A stretch of 56,464 nt of DNA from Clostridia bacterium (GTDB taxonomy: Bacteria; Bacillota; Clostridia; Oscillospirales; CAG-272). The notes below the pieces were generated by a model. It made no database searches, was not told where the DNA came from, and saw only the letters and a list, made by a program, of their open reading frames with translations. Location of the stretch: contig JAFQFS010000126.1 of the NCBI GenBank assembly GCA_017398585.1, positions 1-56,464 on the forward strand, given 5' to 3'. The number at the start of each line of letters is the position of its first letter. The first letter of the stretch is position 1. A program made the position numbers and the translations under genes. Below, piece by piece: positions 32,518 to 41,180 of this stretch.

Positions 32518-33435
32518 TTACGGCAGGGTCTTTCCGGTGGAACGGTAGAGTTCGTACCATTCGTCGTGGGTGATGGTGACATCCGACGCCGCTGCGATCT
32601 GACGGATACGGTCGATGTTGACGGAACCGATGATCGGCTGCATCTTTGCGGGGTGACGGAGAATCCACGCGATCGCCATGCCGGTGGGCGTTACGTTATA
32701 GCGTGCGGCAACGCTGCGGAGAACTTCGTTCAGCTTCGGGAACTTCGGGTTGTCGATGAAACAGCCTTCGAAGAAACCGTACTGGAAAGGAGACCACGGC
32801 TGGATGGTGATGTCGTGGAGACGGCAGTAGTCGAGAACGGAGTCATCGCGGTTGACCGCCGCGCCGTTTTCCATGTTCACGTTGAGACCGGAGTCAATCA
32901 TGGTAGTGTTGGTGAGGCTGAACTGGAGCTGGTTGATGAGGACAGGATTGTCTTCGCCGAGGTACTTGTTCAGCAGCGCGATCTGCATCGGGTTATGGTT
33001 GGACACGCCGAAATGACGCACCTTGCCTTCGTGATACAGCTGATCAAACACTTCCGCAACTTCTTCCGGTTCACAGAGGGTATCCGGACGGTGCAGAAGC
33101 AGGAAATCAACGTAATCCACATTCAGTCTGCGGAGGCTCTTTTCCACACAGGAACGGATATAGTCCTTCGAAAAATCGTAGGAACCGGGCTTGATGCCGC
33201 ACTTGGTCTGGATCAGCATCTGATCGCGGTACGCCGGATTTTCCGCCAGGAACGCGCCGAACTTTTCTTCGCATACCCCGCCGCCGTAAATGTCCGCGTG
33301 GTCAAAGAAGTTGATGCCGCATTCAAGGTCCGTCTTGATGAGGGTGTCGATCTGACTGGCCGTCATGCCGCCGATGCGCATACATCCCTGTGCAACACGC
33401 GATGCCTGCACGCTTGCAAGATTAAAATATTTCAT
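32518..33435 (-). CDS. Aldo/keto reductase, YdhF-like
   Basis: 305 residues. AKR barrel with GINFFDHADIYGGG (catalytic Asp/Tyr), LIQTKCGI (Lys), VDFLLLHRPD (His) and the C-terminal NAD(P) site PIIGSVNIDRI. Closest in pattern to the YdhF/AKR11-type reductases; cytoplasmic, substrate unknown. AGGAG lies 7 bases before the ATG. It is monocistronic by context. Confidence 0.92.
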   Translation of the reverse strand: MKYFNLASVQASRVAQGCMRIGGMTASQIDTLIKTDLECGINFFDHADIYGGGVCEEKFGAFLAENPAYRDQMLIQTKCGIKPGSYDFSKDYIRSCVEKSLRRLNVDYVDFLLLHRPDTLCEPEEVAEVFDQLYHEGKVRHFGVSNHNPMQIALLNKYLGEDNPVLINQLQFSLTNTTMIDSGLNVNMENGAAVNRDDSVLDYCRLHDITIQPWSPFQYGFFEGCFIDNPKFPKLNEVLRSVAARYNVTPTGMAIAWILRHPAKMQPIIGSVNIDRIRQIAAASDVTITHDEWYELYRSTGKTLP

Positions 33436-33510
33436 TTGGTTCTCCTGTTTTTGGGATTTTTTGTATCTATTATATCACAGCGGGTGAGTATGTGCAAGAG
33501 GTTTGTTTTT

Positions 33511-33554
33511 GGGGAACGCGCTTTCTTGAAAGAAAGCTGTGCAAAGAACTTTAT
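33511..33554 (-). repeat. Variant palindromic repeat, left partner of an inverted pair
   Basis: GGGGAACG, hairpin CGCTTTCTTGAAAGAAAGCT, then GCAAAGAACTTTA. It is the reverse complement of the copy at 34106-34155 with few differences. Confidence 0.75.
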
Positions 33555-33665
33555 ACTGCGGCAGCCGGTTTTTGCAGTTTATATGGGTTCGTTTTTAGGG
33601 GGATTTTGGATGGGTCTGTGCGCAGCCATTTAGTTGGTCCCAGCTGACAAAATATAGACATCCAA

Positions 33666-33999
33666 ATCCTGAGGAGTAGTGGAGACGGAAGTCAGGGGCC
33701 GCCGAGACCCTGACTTCCCACGCCGTATAGGTTAACCTCAATATAGTGCAATCGTTAGCAATCTCTCTACGGCGAGTAACTGCCCGCTCGGCTTGGCTGT
33801 CGCCGTCCTCGCTTCTGTCAGTTCTGTCAGCTGACATACGATTTCAACAAACGCAAAGCACGAACGGCGGCAGCCAAGGAGTGCGGTGTTATACTTAAAG
33901 TAGCTGAATTCCATAAGGGCACACTGAATCACGAATACGGAAGGGTCGAGCGCTGAACAAAACGGAGTTTTGAGAAGTCGCTCCACTATTCCTCATGAT
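33666..33999. mobile_element. Candidate MITE-like unit with 19-bp terminal inverted repeats
   Basis: Left end ATCCTGAGGAGTAGTGGAG (33666-33684) matches the reverse complement of the right end CTCCACTATTCCTCATGAT (33981-33999) at 17 of 19 positions. Length 334 bp, no transposase. A perfect 11-bp hairpin lies just inside the left end. No clear target-site duplication was found. Confidence 0.45.
33687..33718. other. Perfect 11-bp hairpin inside the island
   Basis: GGAAGTCAGGG (33687-33697) pairs with CCCTGACTTCC (33708-33718), 10-base loop, no T run. It may be structural RNA or a DNA recognition hairpin. Confidence 0.7.
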
Positions 34000-34105
34000 T
34001 TTTATCACTATATGGCTTCCGCCCGAACGATTTCAGCCGTACTCCACCGAAAATTCCTTCTTTTTCCCCTTCTATATCATATCAGCCCTACAAACCGTCT
34101 GTAGC

Positions 34106-34155
34106 AGATTAAAGTTCTTTGCGGAGCTTTCTTTCAAGAAAGCGACCGTCTCCCC
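34106..34155 (+). repeat. Variant palindromic repeat, right partner of an inverted pair
   Basis: AGATTAAAGTTCTTTGCGGA then the hairpin GCTTTCTTTCAAGAAAGC and CTCCCC. It shares the AGATTAAAGTT tail with the main repeat family but has a different hairpin core. Confidence 0.75.
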
Positions 34156-34317
34156 TAAACTAACGAATTGCACTCACCCCATTACGAATAAATAGTCATC
34201 TTTTAAATTTTTCAACCATTGTTCCAATATCTCTTCATTTTCCAACCGGAATATGTTATAATACAAGCACCTGTTAACAAATATCAATTCAAATATCTTA
34301 TAATTTGGAGGCAATTT

Positions 34318-35823
34318 ATGAAGAAACGCATTCTTGCAATGCTCCTCGCGCTTCTGATGCTGGCGCCCGCTGCGCTGACATCCTGCTCTGAGGGAACCGA
34401 AAACGCTGAAACCACAGCCGCTGATACGTCCGCCGCGCCGACCGCCGGCGAAGAAGCAGCGGAAGAAGTCAATGTCGAAGAACTTTCTCCCGCCGAACAG
34501 CGCGCGCTGATTCCGGACAATCTGCCCGAAATGACGTTTGACGGCCGTTCCTACATCTTTGCGGTTGAAGAAGCAAAGGCATACGAAATCATTTCCGAAG
34601 AACTTACCGGTGAAGCGACTAACGACGCCGTTTACGACCGCAACCTGCGCATCGAAGACCGCTTTGATGTGAAGATCGAGGTCATCCCCACCACCAACCC
34701 CTACGACAACGTGAAAAACGTTGTTACATCCGGTACCTACGCGTATGACATTGCCGGTTTCTGGAACTTCAAGGCGTTCGTGCCGATCATGGCCGGCGTT
34801 CTCTACAACTGGAACGAACTTCCTTATGTTGACCTCACTCAGCCGTGGCACAACCAGCTCGCCAACGATCCCGCAACGATCAACGGCAAGCTTTACGCCA
34901 TCAACAGTGACCTTTCGATCTCCACGCTCCAGTACACCTACGGTATGTTCTTCAACTACAACATCTGGGAAAACTACGGCGTAACCGGTCAGAATCTGTA
35001 CGACATGGTCTTCGACGGTACCTGGACCACCGAAAAGATGCTGTCCCTCACCAGCGGTATCTGGGAAGACACCAACGGTGACGGCGCACACGACCGCAAT
35101 GACATCCACGGCTATTCCGTTTACCTCGGTCTGAACACGACCGACGTATGGCTTGCAGCCTATGACCTTGACGTTGCCACCATCGGTGACGACGGCACAT
35201 TCGAAATCACGTTCTTCAACGAAAAGACCGTCACCGCACTCGAAAAGGCGATCGCCCTCTCCTATGATGAAGTCGGTACATTCCGCAACACGACCGACTG
35301 GCGCGACGTTCCGAGAGCATTCTCCGAAGGCAAGATCGCGATGACCCAGCTCTATTTCGGTGAAACCACCGAATCCCTCGGCGAAATGGAAAACACCTAC
35401 GGCATCCTCCCGCTTCCGAAGTTTGACGAAGCACAGGAAGGCTACTACACCAACGCATGGGACCAGTTCTCCGTCTTCGGTATCCCGCTGACCCTCACCG
35501 ATGCGGACAAGGATGTCACCGGCATCATCTTCGAAGCGCTCTGTGCGGAATCCTACAAGACCGTATTCCCGGCTTACTATGACCAGGCGCTCAAGAGCCG
35601 TTACTCCGCAGAACCCGCGACCGCGGAAATCGTTGACCTCATCATGGCCGGCAGAAAGCTTGAGTTCACCTTCCAGTTCGGTGAAAACCTCTCCTCTCTC
35701 CCGTATATGTTCCGTCAGATGCTCGCAAAGAACTCCACGGACATCGCTTCCACCTTCAAGAAGCAGCAGAAGGCTCTCAACAAGGTAATCCAGAGAGTCA
35801 TCGACGTCTACATGGAAGGCTGA
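34318..35823 (+). CDS. Extracellular solute-binding lipoprotein (copy 3 of 3)
   Basis: 501 residues from the ATG at 34318 (GGAGG 8 bases upstream); an in-frame upstream ATG at 34219 lacks a ribosome site. Lipoprotein signal peptide with the lipobox ALTSC (cysteine 23). Family landmarks: IPDNLPEMTFDGRSY, GEATNDAVYDRN, TSGTYAYDIAG, DTNGDGAHDRND (EF-hand-like). A predicted sugar-binding protein without ABC partners. TATAAT near 34256 is a possible -10 box. A dispersed repeat hairpin follows the stop, and a second terminator lies further on. Confidence 0.82.
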   Translation: MKKRILAMLLALLMLAPAALTSCSEGTENAETTAADTSAAPTAGEEAAEEVNVEELSPAEQRALIPDNLPEMTFDGRSYIFAVEEAKAYEIISEELTGEATNDAVYDRNLRIEDRFDVKIEVIPTTNPYDNVKNVVTSGTYAYDIAGFWNFKAFVPIMAGVLYNWNELPYVDLTQPWHNQLANDPATINGKLYAINSDLSISTLQYTYGMFFNYNIWENYGVTGQNLYDMVFDGTWTTEKMLSLTSGIWEDTNGDGAHDRNDIHGYSVYLGLNTTDVWLAAYDLDVATIGDDGTFEITFFNEKTVTALEKAIALSYDEVGTFRNTTDWRDVPRAFSEGKIAMTQLYFGETTESLGEMENTYGILPLPKFDEAQEGYYTNAWDQFSVFGIPLTLTDADKDVTGIIFEALCAESYKTVFPAYYDQALKSRYSAEPATAEIVDLIMAGRKLEFTFQFGENLSSLPYMFRQMLAKNSTDIASTFKKQQKALNKVIQRVIDVYMEG

Positions 35824-35846
35824 TTTGATTTATAAAATATAGTTTC

Positions 35847-35902
35847 CCGGGGAAAACTTTTTCGAGAAAAAGTTTTCCCCGGACCCCTTTCAAAAAGCTT
35901 TC
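35847..35902 (-). repeat. Dispersed palindromic repeat, copy 8
   Basis: Hairpin CCGGGGAAAACTTTTTC/GAAAAAGTTTTCCCCGG then the tail ACCCCTTTCAAAAAGCTTT, 23 bases after the stop of the solute-binding protein gene. Confidence 0.92.
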
Positions 35903-35942
35903 TTCTGGATAAATGGACGAAGTTTGTACAGATTTGAAGAGA

Positions 35943-35981
35943 AAAGACCCTGCGGTTTTTCCGTGGGGTCTTTGTTTTTCT
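35943..35981 (+). terminator. Terminator upstream of the XRE regulator
   Basis: AAAGACCC..CGG/CCG..GGGTCTTT stem followed by GTTTTTC. Confidence 0.8.
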
Positions 35982-36024
35982 GCGGACTCAACTCCGGGTT
36001 TGTTTTATCTCATAAAATGCGATA

Positions 36025-36053
36025 TGGTCAAAACGGAATTTTACCGGTATAAT
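36025..36053 (+). promoter_or_regulatory. Promoter of the XRE regulator at 36117
   Basis: TGGTCA (36025-36030), 17-base spacer, TATAAT (36048-36053). Confidence 0.65.
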
Positions 36054-36116
36054 AGAGTCGTAAGCTTACAGAGAACGAAAACCACAGAAAAAAACTACGG
36101 AAAAGGAGAAAAAAAC

Positions 36117-37127
36117 ATGACAATCGGTGAAACCATCCGCAAAATGAGACGCGCACACGATATTACGCAGGAAGACCTCGCGGAACTGCTGCACATTACC
36201 CCGCAGGCGGTCAGCCGCTGGGAAACCGACGCGACGACGCCGGACGTGGGCAGTCTGATGGGACTTGCGAGAATTTTCGACTGCACGACGGACGAGCTGC
36301 TCGGGATGAACGCTGTGAAGAAGGAAGACCGGATCAAAGAGTACAAAGAACTCGTTCACGAAGCCTCCCTCAGCGGCGAACCCAACGGCGAAAAGGTCAT
36401 CGCCATCTGCCGCGATGCTCTGCAGGAATTCCCCGGCGACTTCGAACTGATGCGACAGCTTTCCTTCCAACTGTATTATTTTTCCAATTATTATGAAGAA
36501 ATCGATCCGGAAAAGCATCAGTCCATGATGAACGAATCCATCACACTGCTGGAGTACATTACCGCACACTGTACCGACAGCATGATTCTCGCCGATTCCT
36601 GCCGTCAGCTCCACGGTCACCTGAGCCTTATGGGCAGAACGGAAGAAGCGAAAAAATACCTCAGTTATTTTTCCGGCATCGGCAACAGCCGTGAAGTAAT
36701 CGAATTTGAAGTCGGAGAACCCTCGGAATACCAACTGATCTTTCAGCTTGTGTATAATCTCCAGTTTTACAATGCACTCAGAATGCACGACCGAAAAAAG
36801 ACACCCGAACAGCAGGTCGAAATCGCGCATCAGCTTGAAGGTCTTTACTCCGCTTTCGGCATGAAAGGGAGGTACTGGCTGTATACGCCCCTCGCATGGG
36901 CATACGCGGGAATCGGAGATGCTGAAAAAACACTGCTCAATCTCAGAATCGCCGCAGTCACCGCAGCGGAACGGGACAATCCCGAAGACAGTCAGTATCA
37001 GACCGTCATCCGGAACAGTCCCAAAGACAACCGTGACGAAGTTGCCGAAGAACTTTCCGACTCCCGCTACGACTTCGTCCGCGATACCCCCGAATTCGCG
37101 GAAATCCTCGGAATTATTACAAAATAG
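36117..37127 (+). CDS. XRE-family regulator with long helical C-terminal domain (C)
   Basis: 336 residues from the ATG at 36117 (AAAAGGAG 8 bases upstream). HTH_3 domain (IGETIRKMRRAHDITQEDLA, ITPQAVSRWETDATTPD, FDCTTDELLG; residues 3-60), then a helical domain with TPR-like segments (YKELVHEASLSGE, CRDALQEFPGDFELMRQL, LAWAYAGIGDAEKTLLNL). It lies 117 bases before a two-gene ABC exporter on the same strand and is its likely regulator. Confidence 0.88.
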   Translation: MTIGETIRKMRRAHDITQEDLAELLHITPQAVSRWETDATTPDVGSLMGLARIFDCTTDELLGMNAVKKEDRIKEYKELVHEASLSGEPNGEKVIAICRDALQEFPGDFELMRQLSFQLYYFSNYYEEIDPEKHQSMMNESITLLEYITAHCTDSMILADSCRQLHGHLSLMGRTEEAKKYLSYFSGIGNSREVIEFEVGEPSEYQLIFQLVYNLQFYNALRMHDRKKTPEQQVEIAHQLEGLYSAFGMKGRYWLYTPLAWAYAGIGDAEKTLLNLRIAAVTAAERDNPEDSQYQTVIRNSPKDNRDEVAEELSDSRYDFVRDTPEFAEILGIITK

Positions 37128-37161
37128 TTATTTCTAAACCACCTTAAATTCCCCCGCTTCC

Positions 37162-37190
37162 TTGCAGTACCTCCGGAAATGTGGTATAAT
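37162..37190 (+). promoter_or_regulatory. Promoter of the ABC exporter genes
   Basis: TTGCAG (37162-37167), 17-base spacer, TATAAT (37185-37190), 54 bases before the GTG start. Confidence 0.75.
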
Positions 37191-37244
37191 TAAAAAAACA
37201 CAATCGTTTTGTAATAATTCACATCATTCACCGGAGGCACTGCT

Positions 37245-38966
37245 GTGAAGCACATCCTGTCCTACATCCGCCCGTTTGTCGGAAAGATGATGATCGGATT
37301 CTCCATCAAGTTCATCGGCACCATCATGGACCTGTTCCTGCCGATGCTCCTCTCCATCATCCTCGACGACATCGTCCCCACCGGGAACAAGCGAGCCATC
37401 TTCCTCTGCGGCGGACTCATGGTCGTCTGCTCGATCATTGCCATCCTCGGCAACATCGGCGCGAACCGCATGGCCGCCCGCGTCGCCCGCGACACCACAG
37501 AAAAGATCCGCAACGACCTCTTCCGTCGGATCTCCTACCTCTCCGCCCGTCAGCTCGACGAGTTTACTGTTCCCTCCCTTGAAAGCCGTCTGACGTCCGA
37601 TACGTACAACATCCACCAGATGGTCGGCATGTTCCAGCGTCTCGGCGTGCGTGCCCCGCTGCTGCTCATCGGCGGCATCATTGTCGCGGCATCGCTTGAG
37701 CCGGTTCTGACGCTCGTCCTCGTCGCGATTCTTCCGTTCATCAGCTTCTTCGTCTACTTCATCTCCCGCCGTGGGATCCCGCTGTACAATACCCAGCAGA
37801 TCGAAACCGACAACATGACCCGCGTCGTGCGTGAAAACGCTCAGGGTGTCCGTATCATCAAGGCGCTCTGCAAGGAAGACGCCGAAAAAGCCCGCTTCGA
37901 CGAAGCAAACCTCAACCTCAACCGCGCCGAAAAGAAGGCGGCGTTCAACATGGCACTCACCAGCCCGCTCATGAACCTGTTCATGAACCTCGGGCTCGTT
38001 GCCGTCATTCTCGTGGGCGCATACCGCGTCAACTCCGGTGCATCCGGTGCGGGTGCGATCATCGCGTTCATGTCCTACTTCACCATCATCCTCAACGCGA
38101 TGATGAGCGTCACACGTATGTTCATCATGGCATCGAAAGGCATCGCATCCGCGAACCGCATCGGCGAAGTCCTCGACACGCCGTACGATATGACCGCGGA
38201 CGAATCCTACGCCGGCAAAAAGGGGTCCCACAAGATCGAATTCGATCACGTCAACTTCTCCTACAACGGCGTGAAAAATAACCTCTCCGACATCAGCTTT
38301 ACTCTCGAAAAGGGGCAGACCCTCGGTATCATCGGCCCGACGGGCGCCGGAAAAACCACGCTCATCGCCCTGCTCATGCGCCAGTATGACGTAACGGAAG
38401 GTTCCGTCCGCATCGACGGTGTGGACGTGCGCGCGATGGACCGTGCGGATATTTCGAAAAAATTCGGCGCGGCGTTCCAGAACGACTTCCTGTTCGCCGA
38501 CACCATCCGCTCGAACATCGACTTCGGACGCGGTCTGACGGATGAACAGATCATGACCTCCGCGAAACACGCGCAGGCGGAAGCGTTCATCGGAGAAAAG
38601 GAAGGCGGACTCGACTACGAACTGACCATCAAGGGAGCAAACCTCTCCGGCGGTCAGAAGCAGCGCGTCATCCTCAGCCGTGCGCTGGCGGGCATGCCCG
38701 AAATTCTCGTCCTTGACGACAGCTCCAGCGCGCTCGACTACGCGACCGACGCACGACTCCGTCAGGCGCTCCGCGACAACTACGACGGCAACACCACGTC
38801 CGTCATTGTCGCACAACGTGTTTCATCGATCAAACACGCCGACCTGATTCTCGTTCTTGAGGACGGTCGGATCACCGGCAGCGGCACACACGAGGAACTC
38901 CTCGAAAACTGCCCGCTCTACCGGGAAATCAGCGATTCACAGATGGGAGGTGCTCTGCTTGAATAG
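37245..38966 (+). CDS. ABC exporter half-transporter 1 (degenerate Walker B)
   Basis: 573 residues from a GTG start with CGGAGG upstream. Six-helix exporter membrane domain (ABC transporter type 1) to about residue 310, then the nucleotide-binding domain: Walker A GPTGAGKTT (about residue 366), signature LSGGQKQRV, Walker B VLDDSSSALD. The catalytic glutamate after the Walker B aspartate is D492. This is the known pattern of the degenerate half of heterodimeric exporters such as BmrCD/LmrCD/TM287-288. The stop overlaps the TTG start of the partner gene by 8 bases. Confidence 0.95.
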   Translation: MKHILSYIRPFVGKMMIGFSIKFIGTIMDLFLPMLLSIILDDIVPTGNKRAIFLCGGLMVVCSIIAILGNIGANRMAARVARDTTEKIRNDLFRRISYLSARQLDEFTVPSLESRLTSDTYNIHQMVGMFQRLGVRAPLLLIGGIIVAASLEPVLTLVLVAILPFISFFVYFISRRGIPLYNTQQIETDNMTRVVRENAQGVRIIKALCKEDAEKARFDEANLNLNRAEKKAAFNMALTSPLMNLFMNLGLVAVILVGAYRVNSGASGAGAIIAFMSYFTIILNAMMSVTRMFIMASKGIASANRIGEVLDTPYDMTADESYAGKKGSHKIEFDHVNFSYNGVKNNLSDISFTLEKGQTLGIIGPTGAGKTTLIALLMRQYDVTEGSVRIDGVDVRAMDRADISKKFGAAFQNDFLFADTIRSNIDFGRGLTDEQIMTSAKHAQAEAFIGEKEGGLDYELTIKGANLSGGQKQRVILSRALAGMPEILVLDDSSSALDYATDARLRQALRDNYDGNTTSVIVAQRVSSIKHADLILVLEDGRITGSGTHEELLENCPLYREISDSQMGGALLE

Positions 38967-40767
38967 AGGCGGTCCGAGAGTTGCCAGACCCGAAGACGTC
39001 GTGGTCGGCAACGTCAGCAAAAAGAAGCTGAAGGTTCTCCTTCGGCTCGGCAGATACATGATCCATGCGAAGTGGGGCTACCTCGCCGCGCTCGCACTCT
39101 CGGTTTTATCGAATCTTCTCTCCCTCATCGGTCCGAAGCTGTCCGGCTACGCCATTGACGCCATCGGGATTGAGGCGGGCAGGGTCGATTTTGACACGGT
39201 CGTATTCTACTGCATCCTCATGCTCATCGCGTACATGGTCTCCAGCCTGACCGCGTACGGGCTGCAGCTTGTGATGATCAACCTCTCGCGCGGCATCGTC
39301 CGCCGGATGCGCGAGGACATCTTCGCGAAGCTCATGAAAATGAAGGTCGAATATTTCGACAAAAACCAGACGGGCGACATCATCTCCCGTATCTCCTACG
39401 ACATCGACACCATCAACGCGACCCTCTCGAACGACCTCGTCCAGATCGCGGCGAGCCTTGTCACGATCATCGGCTCGCTCGTCATGATGCTGTCGATCTC
39501 CCCGACGCTCTGTCTCGTCTTCGCAGTGACGGTTCCGCTGTCCATCCTCACCAGCTCGAAGATGGCGAACACGTTCCGTCCCCTGTTCCGCGCACGTTCC
39601 GGCAAGCTCGGCGAGCTGAACGGCTACGCGGAGGAATGTCTCTCCGGTCAGAAGACCGTCCGTGCGTACAGCGCAGAGGAAACGATGGTTTCCCGCTTCG
39701 CCGTACGCAACAAGACCGCCGCCGACGCCTACTTCAAAACAGACTATTACGGCACCATGGTCGGCCCGACGGTCAACTTCATCAACAACATCTCCCTGAC
39801 GCTCGTTTCGGTATTCGGCTCCCTGCTCTATCTTGCGGGCGGCATCTCGATCGGCAACGTGTCGTCGTTCGTGCTCTACTCGCGCAAGTTCAGCGGTCCG
39901 ATCAACGAGACTGCGAATATCATCAACGAACTCCAGTCGGCGGCAGCCGCTGCGGAACGTGTCTTCCGTCTCCTTGACGAGGAGGAAGAACTTCCGGATG
40001 ACGCGGACGCGGTCGAACTCGGAAAACAGATTCCCGTCAAGGGTCAGGTCGATGCGGAACACGTGGACTTCGGCTATTCGAAGGACAAGCAGATCATCCA
40101 TGACCTGTCGATGAACATCAGGCCCGGCATGACAGCGGCGATCGTCGGTCCGACGGGCGCCGGAAAAACGACAATCATCAACCTGCTCATGCGCTTCTAC
40201 GACGTGGACGCCGGTGCGGTGAACCTCGAAAAAACGGACATCCGCCATGCGGTGCGTCCGTCGGTGCGCCGTTCGTACACGATGGTACTTCAGGACACCT
40301 GGCTGTTCAGCGGCACGATCGCGGACAACATCGCGTACGGCTCAACGCGCGAAGTCAGCCGTGAAGAAATCGAAAAAGCCGCACGTGCGGCAGGCATCCA
40401 CTCGTTCATCGAGGGACTTCCGCACGGTTACGACACGATTCTCACGGACGAAGGCGTCAACATTTCGAAGGGGCAGAAACAGCTCCTCACCATCGCCCGT
40501 GCGATGATCTCGAACGCGCCGGTGCTGATTCTCGACGAAGCGACGTCGAACGTCGACAGCATGACGGAAATGCGTATCCAGACGGCAATGGGCGAGTTGA
40601 TGGAAGGACGCACGTCCTTCGTCATTGCGCACCGCCTGTCGACCGTCAAAACAGCGGATGTGATCTTCGTCCTCAAGGACGGACGCGTCATCGAACACGG
40701 CTCACACGACGAGCTGATGGAGCAGAAGGGATTCTACTACTCCCTGCACTCCGCACAGTTTGCGTGA
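38959..40767 (+). CDS. ABC exporter half-transporter 2 (catalytic Walker B)
   Basis: 602 residues from a TTG at 38959, chosen because GGGAGG lies 8 bases upstream inside the end of the partner gene; the open frame extends upstream as an overlap artefact. Membrane domain with a longer cytosolic N-terminus (residues 1-45), then the nucleotide-binding domain with Walker A GPTGAGKTT, a non-canonical signature ISKGQKQLL (S to K), and an intact Walker B glutamate E527 (LILDEATSNVD). Together with half 1 this gives one degenerate and one active ATP site. Predicted multidrug or peptide/lipid exporter. Confidence 0.95.
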   Translation: MNRGGPRVARPEDVVVGNVSKKKLKVLLRLGRYMIHAKWGYLAALALSVLSNLLSLIGPKLSGYAIDAIGIEAGRVDFDTVVFYCILMLIAYMVSSLTAYGLQLVMINLSRGIVRRMREDIFAKLMKMKVEYFDKNQTGDIISRISYDIDTINATLSNDLVQIAASLVTIIGSLVMMLSISPTLCLVFAVTVPLSILTSSKMANTFRPLFRARSGKLGELNGYAEECLSGQKTVRAYSAEETMVSRFAVRNKTAADAYFKTDYYGTMVGPTVNFINNISLTLVSVFGSLLYLAGGISIGNVSSFVLYSRKFSGPINETANIINELQSAAAAAERVFRLLDEEEELPDDADAVELGKQIPVKGQVDAEHVDFGYSKDKQIIHDLSMNIRPGMTAAIVGPTGAGKTTIINLLMRFYDVDAGAVNLEKTDIRHAVRPSVRRSYTMVLQDTWLFSGTIADNIAYGSTREVSREEIEKAARAAGIHSFIEGLPHGYDTILTDEGVNISKGQKQLLTIARAMISNAPVLILDEATSNVDSMTEMRIQTAMGELMEGRTSFVIAHRLSTVKTADVIFVLKDGRVIEHGSHDELMEQKGFYYSLHSAQFA

Positions 40768-40778
40768 AATGAAATTTC

Positions 40779-40834
40779 TCGGGAAAACCTTTTTTTCGAA
40801 AAAGGTTTTCCCGAACCCTTTCCAAAAAACTTTA
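40779..40834 (-). repeat. Dispersed palindromic repeat, copy 9
   Basis: Hairpin TCGGGAAAACCTTTTT/AAAAAGGTTTTCCCGA then the tail ACCCTTTCCAAAAAACTTT, 11 bases after the exporter stop. Confidence 0.92.
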
Positions 40835-40853
40835 AACGAATTGGATAAAAAAG

Positions 40854-40888
40854 AATACCCGGAGTTTTTGACTCCGGGTATTTTTTAT
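40854..40888. terminator. Bidirectional terminator
   Basis: AATACCCGGAGT/ACTCCGGGTATT with a 5-base loop, flanked by A and T runs, between convergent genes. Confidence 0.9.
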
Positions 40889-41118
40889 TCGGTGATTCGT
40901 TTGTACGGGCGCGGGTCGTCGGTCAGTTCGAGTATGTAGTCCGTTGAGGTATTGTAGAGTTTCGCGAGACGGCGGAGAAGATCGGTCGGAATGTCACGAT
41001 ATCCCTTTTCATATCTCATATATTGGTTTGTATGAATCCCAAGATATTCCGCTACATCCTTCTGAAATAAATCGTGATCTTCCCGCAAATCACGCAATCT
41101 TCGATAATAATTATCCAT
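40885..41118 (-). CDS. Small XRE-family regulator
   Basis: 77 residues from the second of two adjacent ATGs. HTH_3 domain: YYRRLRDLREDHDLFQKDVA, IHTNQYMRYEKGYRDIP, LYNTSTDYILELTDD. It is divergent from the DUF6809-like gene; a strong promoter and an 11-bp palindrome stand between them. Probably a local repressor. Confidence 0.87.
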   Translation of the reverse strand: MDNYYRRLRDLREDHDLFQKDVAEYLGIHTNQYMRYEKGYRDIPTDLLRRLAKLYNTSTDYILELTDDPRPYKRITE

Positions 41119-41145
41119 CATTCTTCCTCTGCCTGCATTTTTATA

Positions 41146-41174
41146 TTGACATTATAGTATAAAATGTGTATAAT
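41146..41174 (+). promoter_or_regulatory. Strong promoter of the DUF6809-like gene
   Basis: TTGACA (41146-41151), 17-base spacer, TATAAT (41169-41174): both boxes perfect. Confidence 0.88.
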
Positions 41175-41180
41175 ACTCCT

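Larger units (their letters stand above)
33555..34105. other. Gene-free island between inverted repeat copies
   Basis: No credible gene; short frames lack ribosome sites and motifs. It holds a 334-bp unit with terminal inverted repeats (next entry). It is flanked by inverted copies of the variant dispersed repeat, so it may be a decayed or non-autonomous mobile region. Confidence 0.5.

Noticed and set aside
33595-33837. 80-codon frame in the island
   Set aside because: Crosses the terminal repeat and hairpin; no coding signals.
33738-33986. 82-codon minus-strand frame in the gene-free island
   Set aside because: No ribosome site or recognisable domain; it lies inside the inverted-repeat unit and is better explained as non-coding element sequence.
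37224-38816. 530-codon frame antisense to ABC half-transporter 1
   Set aside because: The sense frame has all ABC motifs; the antisense translation is low complexity (D/E/R/V rich).
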